Source: a bacterium
GTDB lineage: Bacteria; Bdellovibrionota; FAC87; UBA2466
Length of the DNA stretch: 10,622 bases
Assembly: GCA_019750655.1 (NCBI GenBank)
Contig: JAIEOG010000405.1
Coordinates: 1 to 10,622, forward strand
Reading direction: 5' to 3'
Below, piece after piece: positions 1 through 7,447 of this stretch; the stretch's first letter is position 1, and every line of letters starts with the position of its first letter. The translations under genes were made by a program, and so were the position numbers. A model generated the notes under the pieces. That model was not told the DNA's origin. It saw only the letters and a list, made by a program, of their open reading frames with translations, and did no database searches.

Positions 1-2580
1 GAGGCCCGTCGTGGGTTCGTCCAAGATATAAATCGTTTTGCCTGTCGCGCGGCGGGTGAGCTCTTTGGCTAGCTTGATACGCTGGGCTTCGCCACCCGAA
101 AGCGTTGTTGCGCTCTGGCCGACATGGACATAGCCCAAACCCACATCGCGCAGCGTTTGGAACTTCGTGCGCAGGGCAGGGACGCGATCGAAAAGCTCGG
201 CAGCGTCCTCAATGGCCATGTTCAAAACATCGGCAATGCTTTTGCCTCGGTAGAGCACTTCCAAAGTCTCGCGGTTGAAGCGCGAGCCGCGGCAGACTTC
301 ACATTCTACAAACACGTCCGGTAGAAAATGCATCGTCACGCTCAGCGTGCCTTCGCCTGAGCAAGCTTCGCAACGGCCCCCTGGGACGTTGAAGGAAAAA
401 CGGCTCAGCGAATACCCGCGCGCGCGGGCTTCAGGCAGCGACGCAAACAAGTTACGCACATCCGTGAAAAGGCCCGTGTAGGTCGCCGGGTTTGAACGCG
501 GGCTGCGGCCGATGGGGCTTTGGTCCACGTAAACAACCTTGTCGATGTGCTCCACGCCCGCGAACGACTTTGCCACACCTGGCGGCAACGGCCGGCGACG
601 TAACATCGCTTCGAGGCCCACCATCAGCGAATCGATGACGAGCGTGCTTTTGCCGGACCCTGAAACACCGCTGAAACAAGTGAAGAGTCCGAGCGGAATC
701 GTGACATCGACGTTTTTTAAATTGTTTTTGCTCAGTCCCTTGAGGACTAGTTGCCGCTCTGGGTTGGGAGCGCGCCGCTTGTGCGGTACCGGTACCGCGA
801 CTTCGCCGGTGAGGTATTTGCCCGTGAGGCTGCGCGGAGCAGCGGCAATCGCTTTCGGTTTGCCCTCGAAAACGATTTCACCACCCAGTTTTCCGGCGCC
901 CGGCCCTAGGTCGACGAGAAAATCAGCCGCTTCAATAGTGTCTTGGTCGTGTTCCACGACAATCACGCTATTGCCCTGATCGCGCAGCGCCAGAAGCGTG
1001 TGGATGAGTTTTTCGTTGTCGCGCTGGTGCAAGCCGATGCTTGGTTCGTCTAAGACGTAAAGCACGCCGACCATGCTGGAACCAATCTGCGTCCCTAGGC
1101 GGATGCGCTGGGCTTCGCCGCCGGAAAGCGTAGCCGCAGAGCGGGAAAGCGTGAGGTACGAAAGCCCCACATTCTGCAAGAACTCCAAGCGCGCGCGGAT
1201 TTCCTTAAAAATCGGCTCGGCGATGGGTTCGTGCTGCTTTTCAACTTTCAAATCGCTGAAAAAATACGCGCAATCCTCGAGCGAAAGACCGCTGACTTCC
1301 GCGATGTTCTTCCCTCCCACGGTGACGGCGAGGGCTTCGGGTTTGAGGCGCGTGCCTTTGCACTGCGTGCAATCGTTATGGCTGATGAAAACGGCCAATT
1401 CCTCTTCGTCGAATCGCGAGCCGTTTTTCAGGCGCTGTTCGAGGTGAGGGATTACGCCTTCGAAACTTTGTCGGAAAGTGTGAAAGGAGCGCTTTCCCTC
1501 GGCGCCGAAGTCGATTTCTTCTTTGCCCGTGCCGTAAAGCACAACGAGCTTCGCGCGATCGGACAGCTGGTCCCAAGGCACATCGAGACTGAACTCATAG
1601 CTCTTCGCAAGAGCAGCTAAGATTTTCTCCTGCCAAGCCTTGGACTTGTCTGCCCAAGCGGCAATAGCGCCATCCCTCAGGCTCAGTGACGGATCGGGAA
1701 TGACTTTCTCGGGGTCAAACCCTGGCAACGCACCTAGGCCGTTGCATTTTTCGCAGGCCCCTTGGGGGTTGTTGAAAGAAAACCCGCGCGGTTCGATTTC
1801 CGCAATGCTCGTACCGCAGGCGGTGCAGGCAAAGCGCGTGGAATAGATCTTCGTCGAAAGATCGGAGGCGTTTTCAAATTCCGTCAGCCCCTCGGCCAAA
1901 CCCGCAGCTGTTTCCAGCGCTTCCGCAAGACGCGACTCGATGCCCGGCTTCAAAACCAGTCGATCGATGTAGACAGAGATATCGTGTTTGAACGTTTTCT
2001 TAAGGCGAATCGTTTCGGCGAGGCTCATTTCGGCGCCGTCGATCTTGGCGCGCACGAAGCCTTTGGCTCGGTATTCGGAAAGTTCCTTTTGGTACTCGCC
2101 CTTTTTCCCCCGCACAACGGGCGCTAAAACCGAAAAGCGCGTGCCTTGAGGCAGCGCCATAATCTGGTCGCAAATCTGCTGGACCGTCTGGGTGTGGATG
2201 GGGCTGCCGCAGTTTGAACAATGGGGTTCCCCACAGCGGGCATAGAGCAAGCGGAGATAGTCGTAAATTTCGGTGACCGTGCCCACTGTCGAACGCGGGT
2301 TGCGGCTGATGTTTTTCTGCTCGATGGAGATCGAAGGCGAAAGCCCTTCGATATGGTCCACATCGGGCTTGCGCATCTGTTCCATGAACTGCCGCGCGTA
2401 AGCGGACAGGGACTCGAGGTAACGGCGCTGGCCTTCGGCGTAGATGGTATCGAAAGCGAGAGACGACTTGCCCGAACCGCTCAGTCCGGTAAAAACGACA
2501 AGCTGGTTGCGGGGAATCGTGACGGAGACATTTTTGAGATTATGCTCCCGGGCGCCTTTGACGACGATTTCTGTGGCCAC
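1..2580 (-). CDS. uvrA: Excinuclease ABC subunit A (UvrA), 3' end cut off by window edge
   Basis: DNA-damage recognition ATPase of nucleotide excision repair; as a dimer it scans DNA and loads UvrB in the cytoplasm. The reverse strand reads without a stop for 860 codons to the window edge. Seen: first Walker A GLSGSGKSS (32-40); first zinc module C252-x2-C255-x20-C276-x2-C279; first ABC signature LSGGEAQRI near 485-493 followed by LDEPSIGLH (D511); second Walker A GVSGSGKST (638-646); second zinc module C737-x2-C740-x19-C760-x2-C763; a second LSGGEAQRI; and the final visible residues DEPTTGL, the second Walker B. These positions closely match E. coli UvrA (940 aa), so roughly 80-100 C-terminal residues are missing. 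The start is GTG at 2580: the protein then opens with a KGAREHNLKN stretch as the family does. It lies 6 nt after the mutase stop with only a weak purine-rich AGAGAG before it, suggesting translational coupling. I see no LexA-like box of the E. coli type. Confidence 0.98.
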   Translation of the reverse strand, partial: MATEIVVKGAREHNLKNVSVTIPRNQLVVFTGLSGSGKSSLAFDTIYAEGQRRYLESLSAYARQFMEQMRKPDVDHIEGLSPSISIEQKNISRNPRSTVGTVTEIYDYLRLLYARCGEPHCSNCGSPIHTQTVQQICDQIMALPQGTRFSVLAPVVRGKKGEYQKELSEYRAKGFVRAKIDGAEMSLAETIRLKKTFKHDISVYIDRLVLKPGIESRLAEALETAAGLAEGLTEFENASDLSTKIYSTRFACTACGTSIAEIEPRGFSFNNPQGACEKCNGLGALPGFDPEKVIPDPSLSLRDGAIAAWADKSKAWQEKILAALAKSYEFSLDVPWDQLSDRAKLVVLYGTGKEEIDFGAEGKRSFHTFRQSFEGVIPHLEQRLKNGSRFDEEELAVFISHNDCTQCKGTRLKPEALAVTVGGKNIAEVSGLSLEDCAYFFSDLKVEKQHEPIAEPIFKEIRARLEFLQNVGLSYLTLSRSAATLSGGEAQRIRLGTQIGSSMVGVLYVLDEPSIGLHQRDNEKLIHTLLALRDQGNSVIVVEHDQDTIEAADFLVDLGPGAGKLGGEIVFEGKPKAIAAAPRSLTGKYLTGEVAVPVPHKRRAPNPERQLVLKGLSKNNLKNVDVTIPLGLFTCFSGVSGSGKSTLVIDSLMVGLEAMLRRRPLPPGVAKSFAGVEHIDKVVYVDQSPIGRSPRSNPATYTGLFTDVRNLFASLPEARARGYSLSRFSFNVPGGRCEACSGEGTLSVTMHFLPDVFVECEVCRGSRFNRETLEVLYRGKSIADVLNMAIEDAAELFDRVPALRTKFQTLRDVGLGYVHVGQSATTLSGGEAQRIKLAKELTRRATGKTIYILDEPTTGL

Positions 2581-2586
2581 TGCTCT

Positions 2587-3948
2587 CTAATTTGCTGCGG
2601 CCAGCTGGGCTTTGACAACCCCTTCGATCGAGCCGCGGATCTCCTGGAGCCTCTTTTCCGTGGAGGCCTCAAACCGCAACACTAGCACAGGTTGGGTATT
2701 AGAAGCGCGCACCAAGCCCCAGCCATCGCTAAACTCCACACGGGCGCCATCGATCGCATTCACTTTCAGGCCCTGTTTGAGGAATTCTTTGCGAGACGCT
2801 TCCACAACGGCGAACTTCGTAGCGTCAGGGCAATCCACCCGCAGTTCGGGCGTCACGAAGGACGGGGGTAAGTCGGAAAGGAGCATTGCAGGCGAACGCT
2901 TCTCTTGTGCCAAGATTTCAAACAAGCGAGCGGCAGCATAGATAGCATCGTCAAAGCCGTAATACCGATCGCGGAAGAACATATGGCCGCTCATCTCGCC
3001 GGCTAGCAGCGCATTTTCTTCCTTCATCTTCGCTTTGATGAGGCTATGGCCCGTTTTCCAGAGAATGGGGCGGCCACCGTGCTTGGCGATATCGTCGAAG
3101 AGGCGGTTGGATGCTTTCACGTCGGAAATGATAGTTGCGCCTGGATTGGCCTTGAGTACTTGGCGCGCATACAAAGCAAGCAGTTCATCGCCAAAGAGAA
3201 TTCGGCCCGTAGGATCCACAGCACCAATGCGGTCGGCATCGCCGTCAAAACCCACGCCCACATCCGCGCCTTGTTTCTTCACGGCATCGAGCAAGAACGT
3301 CAGATTCTCCGGCACAGTCGGATCCGGGTGGTGGTTGGGGAAGCGGCCGTCGGGCTCAGAGAAAAGCTCGGTCACTTCGCAGCCCAAGCGACGGAAAAGT
3401 TCCGGTGCCGCAACTCCGCCCATTCCATTGCCACTATCGACGACTACTTTCAAACCTAAGGGGTGCTGGATATCGGAAACGATACGCTTCCAGTACGCTT
3501 CTAAGACTTCTTGCTTCTCAGCAAATCCATCGCCGGCCAGAAAGTCCGCGCTGCGGAGAATTTCACCAATGGCTTGGATCGGCGCACCGTGCAACGTTCC
3601 TGAGCCCAGCGCGATTTTAAAGCCGTTGTACTCCGGCGGATTGTGGCTACCGGTGATCATGATGCCGGCATCGGTCTTTAGGTGCGGCACCGAAAAATAA
3701 AGAACGGGCGTCGGGACTTCACCGACATCGACGACTTTCAAGCCGCAAGACATCAGTCCCTGTTTCAGCGTTTCGGCAATACGCGGAGAAGATGTCCGGC
3801 AGTCTCTTCCCACCGCCACCGAGCGCACTTGCCCATGGCGGCGCAGGAAAGTGCCAATCGCTTTGGAAAGGGGGCCTAGCGCTTTATCGGCGAAATCCGT
3901 ATCAGCCACGCCCCGGATATCGTATTCACGAAATATGTGCTGGCTCAT
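2587..3948 (-). CDS. Phosphomannomutase/phosphoglucomutase (AlgC/ManB type)
   Basis: Cytoplasmic alpha-D-phosphohexomutase, 453 aa, a usual length for bacterial PMM/PGM. It interconverts hexose 6-phosphate and hexose 1-phosphate, feeding GDP-mannose or UDP-glucose synthesis for LPS, capsule or exopolysaccharide. All four family motifs are present in order: the phosphoserine loop TGSHNP (99-104, Ser101 catalytic), the Mg-binding loop DGDADR (235-240), the sugar-binding loop GEMSGH (317-322) and the phosphate-binding SNTQP (416-420). The N-terminus FREYDIRG is typical of the AlgC group. Whether mannose or glucose phosphate is preferred cannot be read from sequence; members of this group often use both. 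ATG at 3948 is chosen because AAGGAAG (3951-3957) stands just before it and overlaps the stop of the upstream chaperone gene. The stop is 6 nt before uvrA. A glycosyltransferase gene about 3.5 kb away may draw on the same sugar pool. Confidence 0.95.
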   Translation of the reverse strand: MSQHIFREYDIRGVADTDFADKALGPLSKAIGTFLRRHGQVRSVAVGRDCRTSSPRIAETLKQGLMSCGLKVVDVGEVPTPVLYFSVPHLKTDAGIMITGSHNPPEYNGFKIALGSGTLHGAPIQAIGEILRSADFLAGDGFAEKQEVLEAYWKRIVSDIQHPLGLKVVVDSGNGMGGVAAPELFRRLGCEVTELFSEPDGRFPNHHPDPTVPENLTFLLDAVKKQGADVGVGFDGDADRIGAVDPTGRILFGDELLALYARQVLKANPGATIISDVKASNRLFDDIAKHGGRPILWKTGHSLIKAKMKEENALLAGEMSGHMFFRDRYYGFDDAIYAAARLFEILAQEKRSPAMLLSDLPPSFVTPELRVDCPDATKFAVVEASRKEFLKQGLKVNAIDGARVEFSDGWGLVRASNTQPVLVLRFEASTEKRLQEIRGSIEGVVKAQLAAAN

Positions 3949-3950
3949 GG

Positions 3951-3957
3951 CTTCCTT
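3951..3957 (-). promoter_or_regulatory. Ribosome binding site of the phosphohexomutase gene
   Basis: AAGGAAG on the minus strand overlaps the TAA stop (3956-3958) of the upstream SurA-like gene. With AAGGA as core, it sits 4 nt before the ATG at 3948, a short spacer. This supports the chosen start and coupled translation of the two genes. Confidence 0.7.
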
Positions 3958-4930
3958 ACTTCACTTCGCCTGCGGCGAAACGGATGTGGGCCTCGGACTT
4001 CTTGCGGTCGAGCCACAAGGCCATTTTTTTCTCTAGCTCTTGGCCCATGAGCTGGTTGCGCAGCTCGGCCTTTTTCTCTTCCGGCAAGCTCGCAAAGGAA
4101 AGCGCCTCCGTGGAAACCACTTTGAGAATGTGCAAACCGCCCGGGGATTGAATGACTTTCGGGTAGACATGGCCCGCTGTCGTAGTTTTCACGGCTTGGT
4201 GAAACTGCGTCAGCATGGCGTCGTGGTTCATAGCGCCCAAGTCGCCGCCCGCACTCGCCGTGGCTTGGTCGTCGGAATATTCCTTGGCCAGACGGGTAAA
4301 GTCTTCCGGATTCGAGAGGGCTTCTCCGAGTACTTTTTCAGCGCGCGCTTTGACCTTAGGCCCTTTTCCCGCAATCAGGATATGGGCGAGGTGGTAACGG
4401 CGGTTGGTGTCGGCATCGCCTTGGCGCGCCATGAAGTGGCGCAATTCCTCGTCGGAAACTTCCATCATGGGTTTGATTTCGCGCCCGAGCAGATTTTGGC
4501 GCTCGAGCTGGCGGCGGATGCCGTCACGGTATTCAGCAAAGGAAGTGCCCAGGTCCTTCAAGCGGACCTTCAGCTGCGCTTCCGTGATTCCATTGCGCTC
4601 GAGAATAGAGCGGATATGGCGGTCGATCTCGACGTTGGAGACATTGAGCTCCAGCTTCTTCACCTGCTGATCGATGATCTTTTCTTCGATGAGCAGATTG
4701 AGAACAGACTTTCGATCGTTCAATTTCTTAGGGTCGATACCGCCGAAGAGATCCTGGAAGTTTTTCGACTTTGATTTCTGCCGGAAGGCTTCGATATCGG
4801 ATTCCAGAATGATGTCGTCATTCACTGTGACCACGCTGCGGTCGACAGGGACCCGCTTAGCATGCACAGAGGCGGAGGCTAAGAGAGCGATCGTGAAAAG
4901 CTTATAGGGTATTCGCGAACAGTACTTCAT
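3956..4930 (-). CDS. SurA-like periplasmic chaperone / peptidyl-prolyl isomerase, single parvulin domain
   Basis: Secreted folding factor of 324 aa. A Sec signal peptide (basic start, hydrophobic core LFTIALLASAS, likely cut after VHA at 24) is followed by a SurA-type N-terminal helical chaperone region (about 30-160), beginning with the typical VVTVNDDIILESDIE stretch. One parvulin domain follows (about 179-275), with AHILI at 182-186 and GGDLG at 228-232, then a C-terminal helix (about 280-315) of the kind that packs onto the chaperone core. E. coli SurA is about 428 aa with two parvulin domains; this protein has one. The likely role is escorting outer-membrane beta-barrel proteins through the periplasm; the barrel gene at 9278 is a plausible client, by inference. 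Its start overlaps the end of the upstream PpiC-like lipoprotein gene by 29 nt, so the two are probably co-translated. I leave the symbol blank because a second parvulin gene sits next to it and orthology is uncertain. Confidence 0.88.
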   Translation of the reverse strand: MKYCSRIPYKLFTIALLASASVHAKRVPVDRSVVTVNDDIILESDIEAFRQKSKSKNFQDLFGGIDPKKLNDRKSVLNLLIEEKIIDQQVKKLELNVSNVEIDRHIRSILERNGITEAQLKVRLKDLGTSFAEYRDGIRRQLERQNLLGREIKPMMEVSDEELRHFMARQGDADTNRRYHLAHILIAGKGPKVKARAEKVLGEALSNPEDFTRLAKEYSDDQATASAGGDLGAMNHDAMLTQFHQAVKTTTAGHVYPKVIQSPGGLHILKVVSTEALSFASLPEEKKAELRNQLMGQELEKKMALWLDRKKSEAHIRFAAGEVK

Positions 4931-5843
4931 TTCGGTAAATCTCGCCGTCCTTCAACATTTTGGTGATCCACTCTTTGTAGACCGTAGTTTCTTTGTTTTT
5001 CTTAATCGCTTTTACAATCTCGTCCTTTGCCTCGCCGAAAGCCAGCTTTTTAGACTGTTCTTTCTCGACGACTTTCACGAGGTGGATGCCGTATTGGCTC
5101 TGAATGGGTTGGGAGGTTTCCCCGACCGCGAGTGCGAAAGCTTTACCGAAGGCGGAGATTTTCTCGTTCTTAGAGAAGAAGCCGAGATCGCCACCTTTGG
5201 CCGCATCGGGACTCAAAGAATACTTGCGTGCGGCCGACTCAAAAGTGATTTGGCCGGAAAGGATTTCCTGGCGGATTTTCTGGGCCTCTTCGAGGGAGGG
5301 CACCACGATCTGCAAAGCGTGGATGCGGACGGGGCGCACAAAATCGTCCGTATGCTGCTTGAAGTAGCTCTGCATCTCGTCGTCGGAGACGAGAGTTTCG
5401 GTGCCGAAGACGGTCTCAGTGAGTTTTTCCACCAAAAGCTGGTCGGCAATGCGCTTGCGGAGGAATTCTTCGGTGGTGCTTTGCTTGCGGAGCATCTCTT
5501 CAAAGCCGCCGGGCGGGTAGCCGTCTTTCCAGCTGGAAAGGCGCCCTTCTACTTCTTCCTTGGCGATCCGCAGCTGTTTCTTACCGGCCTCTTGGCGCAG
5601 TAGGGCCAACACCAATACTTCATTTAGGGCGCGCGTCTTGAGTTCAGCGAGAAGCTTAGGGTTACGCTGGGAGATTTCGTCTTGCTGGGCTTTCAGCTGA
5701 TTGTAAGCCACCAAGAATTCCGCGAGCGAAACGGGCTCGCCGTTGACGCGAGCCATGACCTGGTCCGAGGCCGTCGACGAGAAAAACGAACAGCCCGAAA
5801 GGCTGAAAAGGGCCACAAACAAGAAGCTTAAGCGGCGGTGCAT
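4902..5843 (-). CDS. PpiC/PrsA-like parvulin lipoprotein
   Basis: Predicted membrane-anchored peptidyl-prolyl cis-trans isomerase/foldase, 313 aa from ATG at 5843. The frame is open further upstream, but this start puts a lipoprotein signal at the very N-terminus: MHRR, hydrophobic stretch, lipobox LSGC with Cys18. The next residue, Ser19, would favour outer-membrane sorting under the E. coli +2 rule. A SurA_N-like helical region (about 28-150) starts with VMARVNGEPVSLAEF. The parvulin domain (about 173-260) shows IHALQIVV, KYSLSPDAAKGGDLGFFSK and YGIHLVKVVE. The short C-terminal tail ends at residue 313. As first gene of the minus-strand run it is probably nearest the operon promoter. It pairs with the SurA-like gene downstream as a two-component folding pair, one lipid-anchored and one soluble. 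No clear Shine-Dalgarno sequence precedes the start, a weakness of this start call. Confidence 0.88.
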   Translation of the reverse strand: MHRRLSFLFVALFSLSGCSFFSSTASDQVMARVNGEPVSLAEFLVAYNQLKAQQDEISQRNPKLLAELKTRALNEVLVLALLRQEAGKKQLRIAKEEVEGRLSSWKDGYPPGGFEEMLRKQSTTEEFLRKRIADQLLVEKLTETVFGTETLVSDDEMQSYFKQHTDDFVRPVRIHALQIVVPSLEEAQKIRQEILSGQITFESAARKYSLSPDAAKGGDLGFFSKNEKISAFGKAFALAVGETSQPIQSQYGIHLVKVVEKEQSKKLAFGEAKDEIVKAIKKNKETTVYKEWITKMLKDGEIYRNEVLFANTL

Positions 5844-5892
5844 GGGGTTCAGGGTATCGCATAGCGCACCAGAGCGGCAACCCTGGACAACG

Positions 5893-5922
5893 GCCCCGCT
5901 TTGCCGCCGCAGCGGGGCAAAG
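5893..5922. repeat. Two overlapping inverted repeats in the divergent intergenic region
   Basis: The 91-bp gap between the divergent parvulin-lipoprotein and cytochrome-lipoprotein genes holds a perfect 8-bp inverted repeat, GCCCCGCT (5893-5900) and AGCGGGGC (5911-5918), with a 10-nt loop. A second perfect 7-bp repeat, CTTTGCC (5899-5905) and GGCAAAG (5916-5922), shares bases with it, so only one of the two can form at a time. It could be an operator for a dimeric regulator or a structured RNA or DNA element. No known regulator site is recognised. Confidence 0.6.
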
Positions 5923-5928
5923 TACAAT
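5901..5928 (+). promoter_or_regulatory. Candidate promoter of the haem lipoprotein gene, possibly leaderless
   Basis: TTGCCG (5901-5906, 4 of 6 matches to the sigma70 -35) and TACAAT (5923-5928, 5 of 6 matches to the -10) are 16 nt apart. Transcription would start about 7 nt after the -10, at or next to the ATG at 5935, giving a leaderless mRNA; this agrees with the absence of a Shine-Dalgarno sequence there. The element lies inside the inverted repeats at 5893-5922. This is prediction by eye only. Confidence 0.4.
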
Positions 5929-5934
5929 GCAGAA

Positions 5935-7395
5935 ATGCTGCGTTTCCTTACTCTCGTGTCCGCTATTACCTTGGCTGCGTGTGCCGGGGCTCCCGGAACC
6001 CAAGCACCGCCTGGGCCTTTGAGCGGGGCCACCGGCAAAGTGACGGTTTATTCGATTGGAGATCGGCACGGGGAAGTAAAGCCGTGTGGCTGCCCGCGTG
6101 TCCAACTCGGGGGCATGACGCGGCTCTTCGCTTACGCAGACGCACACCAAGCAGCCCAGGGGACGCAGTTCTTCGCCGACTCCGGAAACAGCTTTTTTTC
6201 GCTACCGACGCTCCCTCCCACGCGCCAAGAAGATGAGAAAGCTCGGGCGGAGCTCATTGCGGATGCGTACCGCATGCTTGGGGTTTCGGCGCTAGTACCG
6301 GGCAAGCGGGATCTCACGCTGGGGCAAGAGACTTTACGCCAGTTGGCAGAACGTGCGGGAATCGCTCTGCTTGCGGCGAATCTCAAAGACGCTGTTGGAA
6401 AACCCGTTTTCACACGCCAGCAGGTTTTTGAAAGAGACGGCATCAAAGTCGGTATCACAGGGGTGGTCGATGCCGAGGCGGCCTGGGCTCCCTGGCAAAT
6501 CGATCCGAATGGTGCAAAAGACGCTTTGCGCGCCTTGAAAGCACAGGGCGCTCAACTCACAGTGCTGATGATCCAAAAAGCCGAACAAGCGGGCAAGTAC
6601 AACCACCTGGGTTACGATCTTGAGCTCCTCGCTCCCGTCGAAGAAGGCAAGAGCGTCGCGTATGCGAGCTGGGATCTGGGGACGGGTAAGGTCACCGACT
6701 CCGCGCATGAAGAGCTCACGCCCGAGTGGGAAAAGCCTGGCCGTTTCACCGCGGTTTACGACCGCCACTTAGCGCAAGCCAAAGAATCTACCGTCGGTAA
6801 AGCAGCCGCTCCGGTGAAGACTGTGAAGGGTGCTTGGGATGCGCAAGCGCACCGCTGCCAGGAGTGCCATGCGAAACAATATGATTTTTGGCAGGGCACT
6901 AAGCACGCTTCTGCCTATCTAGTGCTCTTTGCGAAAGACCAGCACTTCGATCCCGAGTGCATTAGCTGCCACACTTTGGGTTATGGAAGTTCTAAGGGTT
7001 TTACGGATATCGCATCGCCGCTGCGCCGGGCTGGCGAAGCCCCGCGTAAAGCGGGAGAGATGCCATTTGTAGAAGGCTTCTTTAAGGACATCTTTTCCGA
7101 AGATACGGGGAAGGGCGCTCTCGATTCTCGCGTAGAGCCCAAGCGCTATGCTGCTTTAAAAGAGCGCTACCATGCGTCCTTGAAAAAATGGACCGACGAA
7201 AACACCGGCAGCAAAGTGTACCTAGGCGTGCAGTGTGAACACTGCCATGGCAACCGAACAGGCCACCCAGGACCTAGCTTCAAACGCGTAGGGAAAGTGC
7301 AGCCGAAAAGTTGCACATCCTGCCACCAACCGCCGCACGATCCTTCCTTTAACTTTGCAGAACGACAGCCCAAAGTGGCCTGCCCCAAGCTCTGA
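5935..7395 (+). CDS. Lipoprotein with degenerate UshA/5'-nucleotidase-like domain fused to tetrahaem cytochrome c554-like domain
   Basis: Predicted lipid-anchored multihaem c-type cytochrome of 486 aa. The start ATG 5935 places a lipoprotein signal first (MLRFLTLVSAITLAAC, Cys16); the frame is open upstream but that extension has no signal. Residues 36-260 resemble the N-terminal metallophosphatase fold of UshA/5'-nucleotidases: DRHG (D43, H45) matches the DxH motif, followed by CGC (51-53) and a GG turn. The other metal motifs look lost: GN (84-85) for GD, GKRD (123-126) for GNHE, and no later H or GHxH motif. Residues 305-470 carry four CxxCH haem motifs: C308-H312, C342-H346, C434-H438 and C460-H464. 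Their surroundings (CHAKQYDFW with TKHASA, CHTLGYG, CEHCHG) are those of the cytochrome c554 family. The fold is therefore probably an electron carrier or sensor outside the inner membrane, not a working nucleotidase. To my recollection related proteins are catalogued as UshA-like (seleno)proteins of unknown function. The substrate and partner are unknown. Confidence 0.82.
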   Translation: MLRFLTLVSAITLAACAGAPGTQAPPGPLSGATGKVTVYSIGDRHGEVKPCGCPRVQLGGMTRLFAYADAHQAAQGTQFFADSGNSFFSLPTLPPTRQEDEKARAELIADAYRMLGVSALVPGKRDLTLGQETLRQLAERAGIALLAANLKDAVGKPVFTRQQVFERDGIKVGITGVVDAEAAWAPWQIDPNGAKDALRALKAQGAQLTVLMIQKAEQAGKYNHLGYDLELLAPVEEGKSVAYASWDLGTGKVTDSAHEELTPEWEKPGRFTAVYDRHLAQAKESTVGKAAAPVKTVKGAWDAQAHRCQECHAKQYDFWQGTKHASAYLVLFAKDQHFDPECISCHTLGYGSSKGFTDIASPLRRAGEAPRKAGEMPFVEGFFKDIFSEDTGKGALDSRVEPKRYAALKERYHASLKKWTDENTGSKVYLGVQCEHCHGNRTGHPGPSFKRVGKVQPKSCTSCHQPPHDPSFNFAERQPKVACPKL

Positions 7396-7447
7396 CGCGG
7401 AGCGGCTGGGAAAGAAGTCGGAGTGGGTGCGATAATGGCAGTCTTGC

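Noticed and set aside
1231..2685. Several plus-strand open frames (for example 1231-1620, 1762-2127, 2221-2685)
   Set aside because: All are antisense to uvrA or its junction with the mutase gene. The uvrA frame is continuous with every expected motif.
2581..2700. SOS (LexA) box before uvrA
   Set aside because: No CTGT-N8-ACAG-like palindrome was found in the end of the mutase gene. A lineage-specific LexA motif cannot be excluded by eye.
3035..3700. Long plus-strand open frame of 221 codons opposite the phosphohexomutase gene
   Set aside because: It is fully antisense to a gene with all catalytic motifs. Its translation is Ser/Arg/Pro-rich low-complexity text typical of the opposite strand of a GC-rich gene.
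4040..4774. Plus-strand open frame of 244 codons opposite the SurA-like gene
   Set aside because: It is wholly inside the antisense of a recognised chaperone gene, with no ribosome site or recognisable domain.
5743..5934. Possible N-terminal extension of the haem lipoprotein to an ATG at 5743, and of the parvulin lipoprotein to 6038
   Set aside because: Both extensions would bury a clear lipoprotein signal inside the protein, and would make the two divergent genes overlap extensively.
6085..6087. Selenocysteine at the CGC motif of the UshA-like domain
   Set aside because: The codon is TGT, not TGA, so this copy uses cysteine.
7431..7436. GATAAT as a -10 element for the glycosyltransferase gene
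   Set aside because: No acceptable -35 is found 15-19 nt upstream, and read-through from the haem lipoprotein gene 52 nt away explains expression as well.
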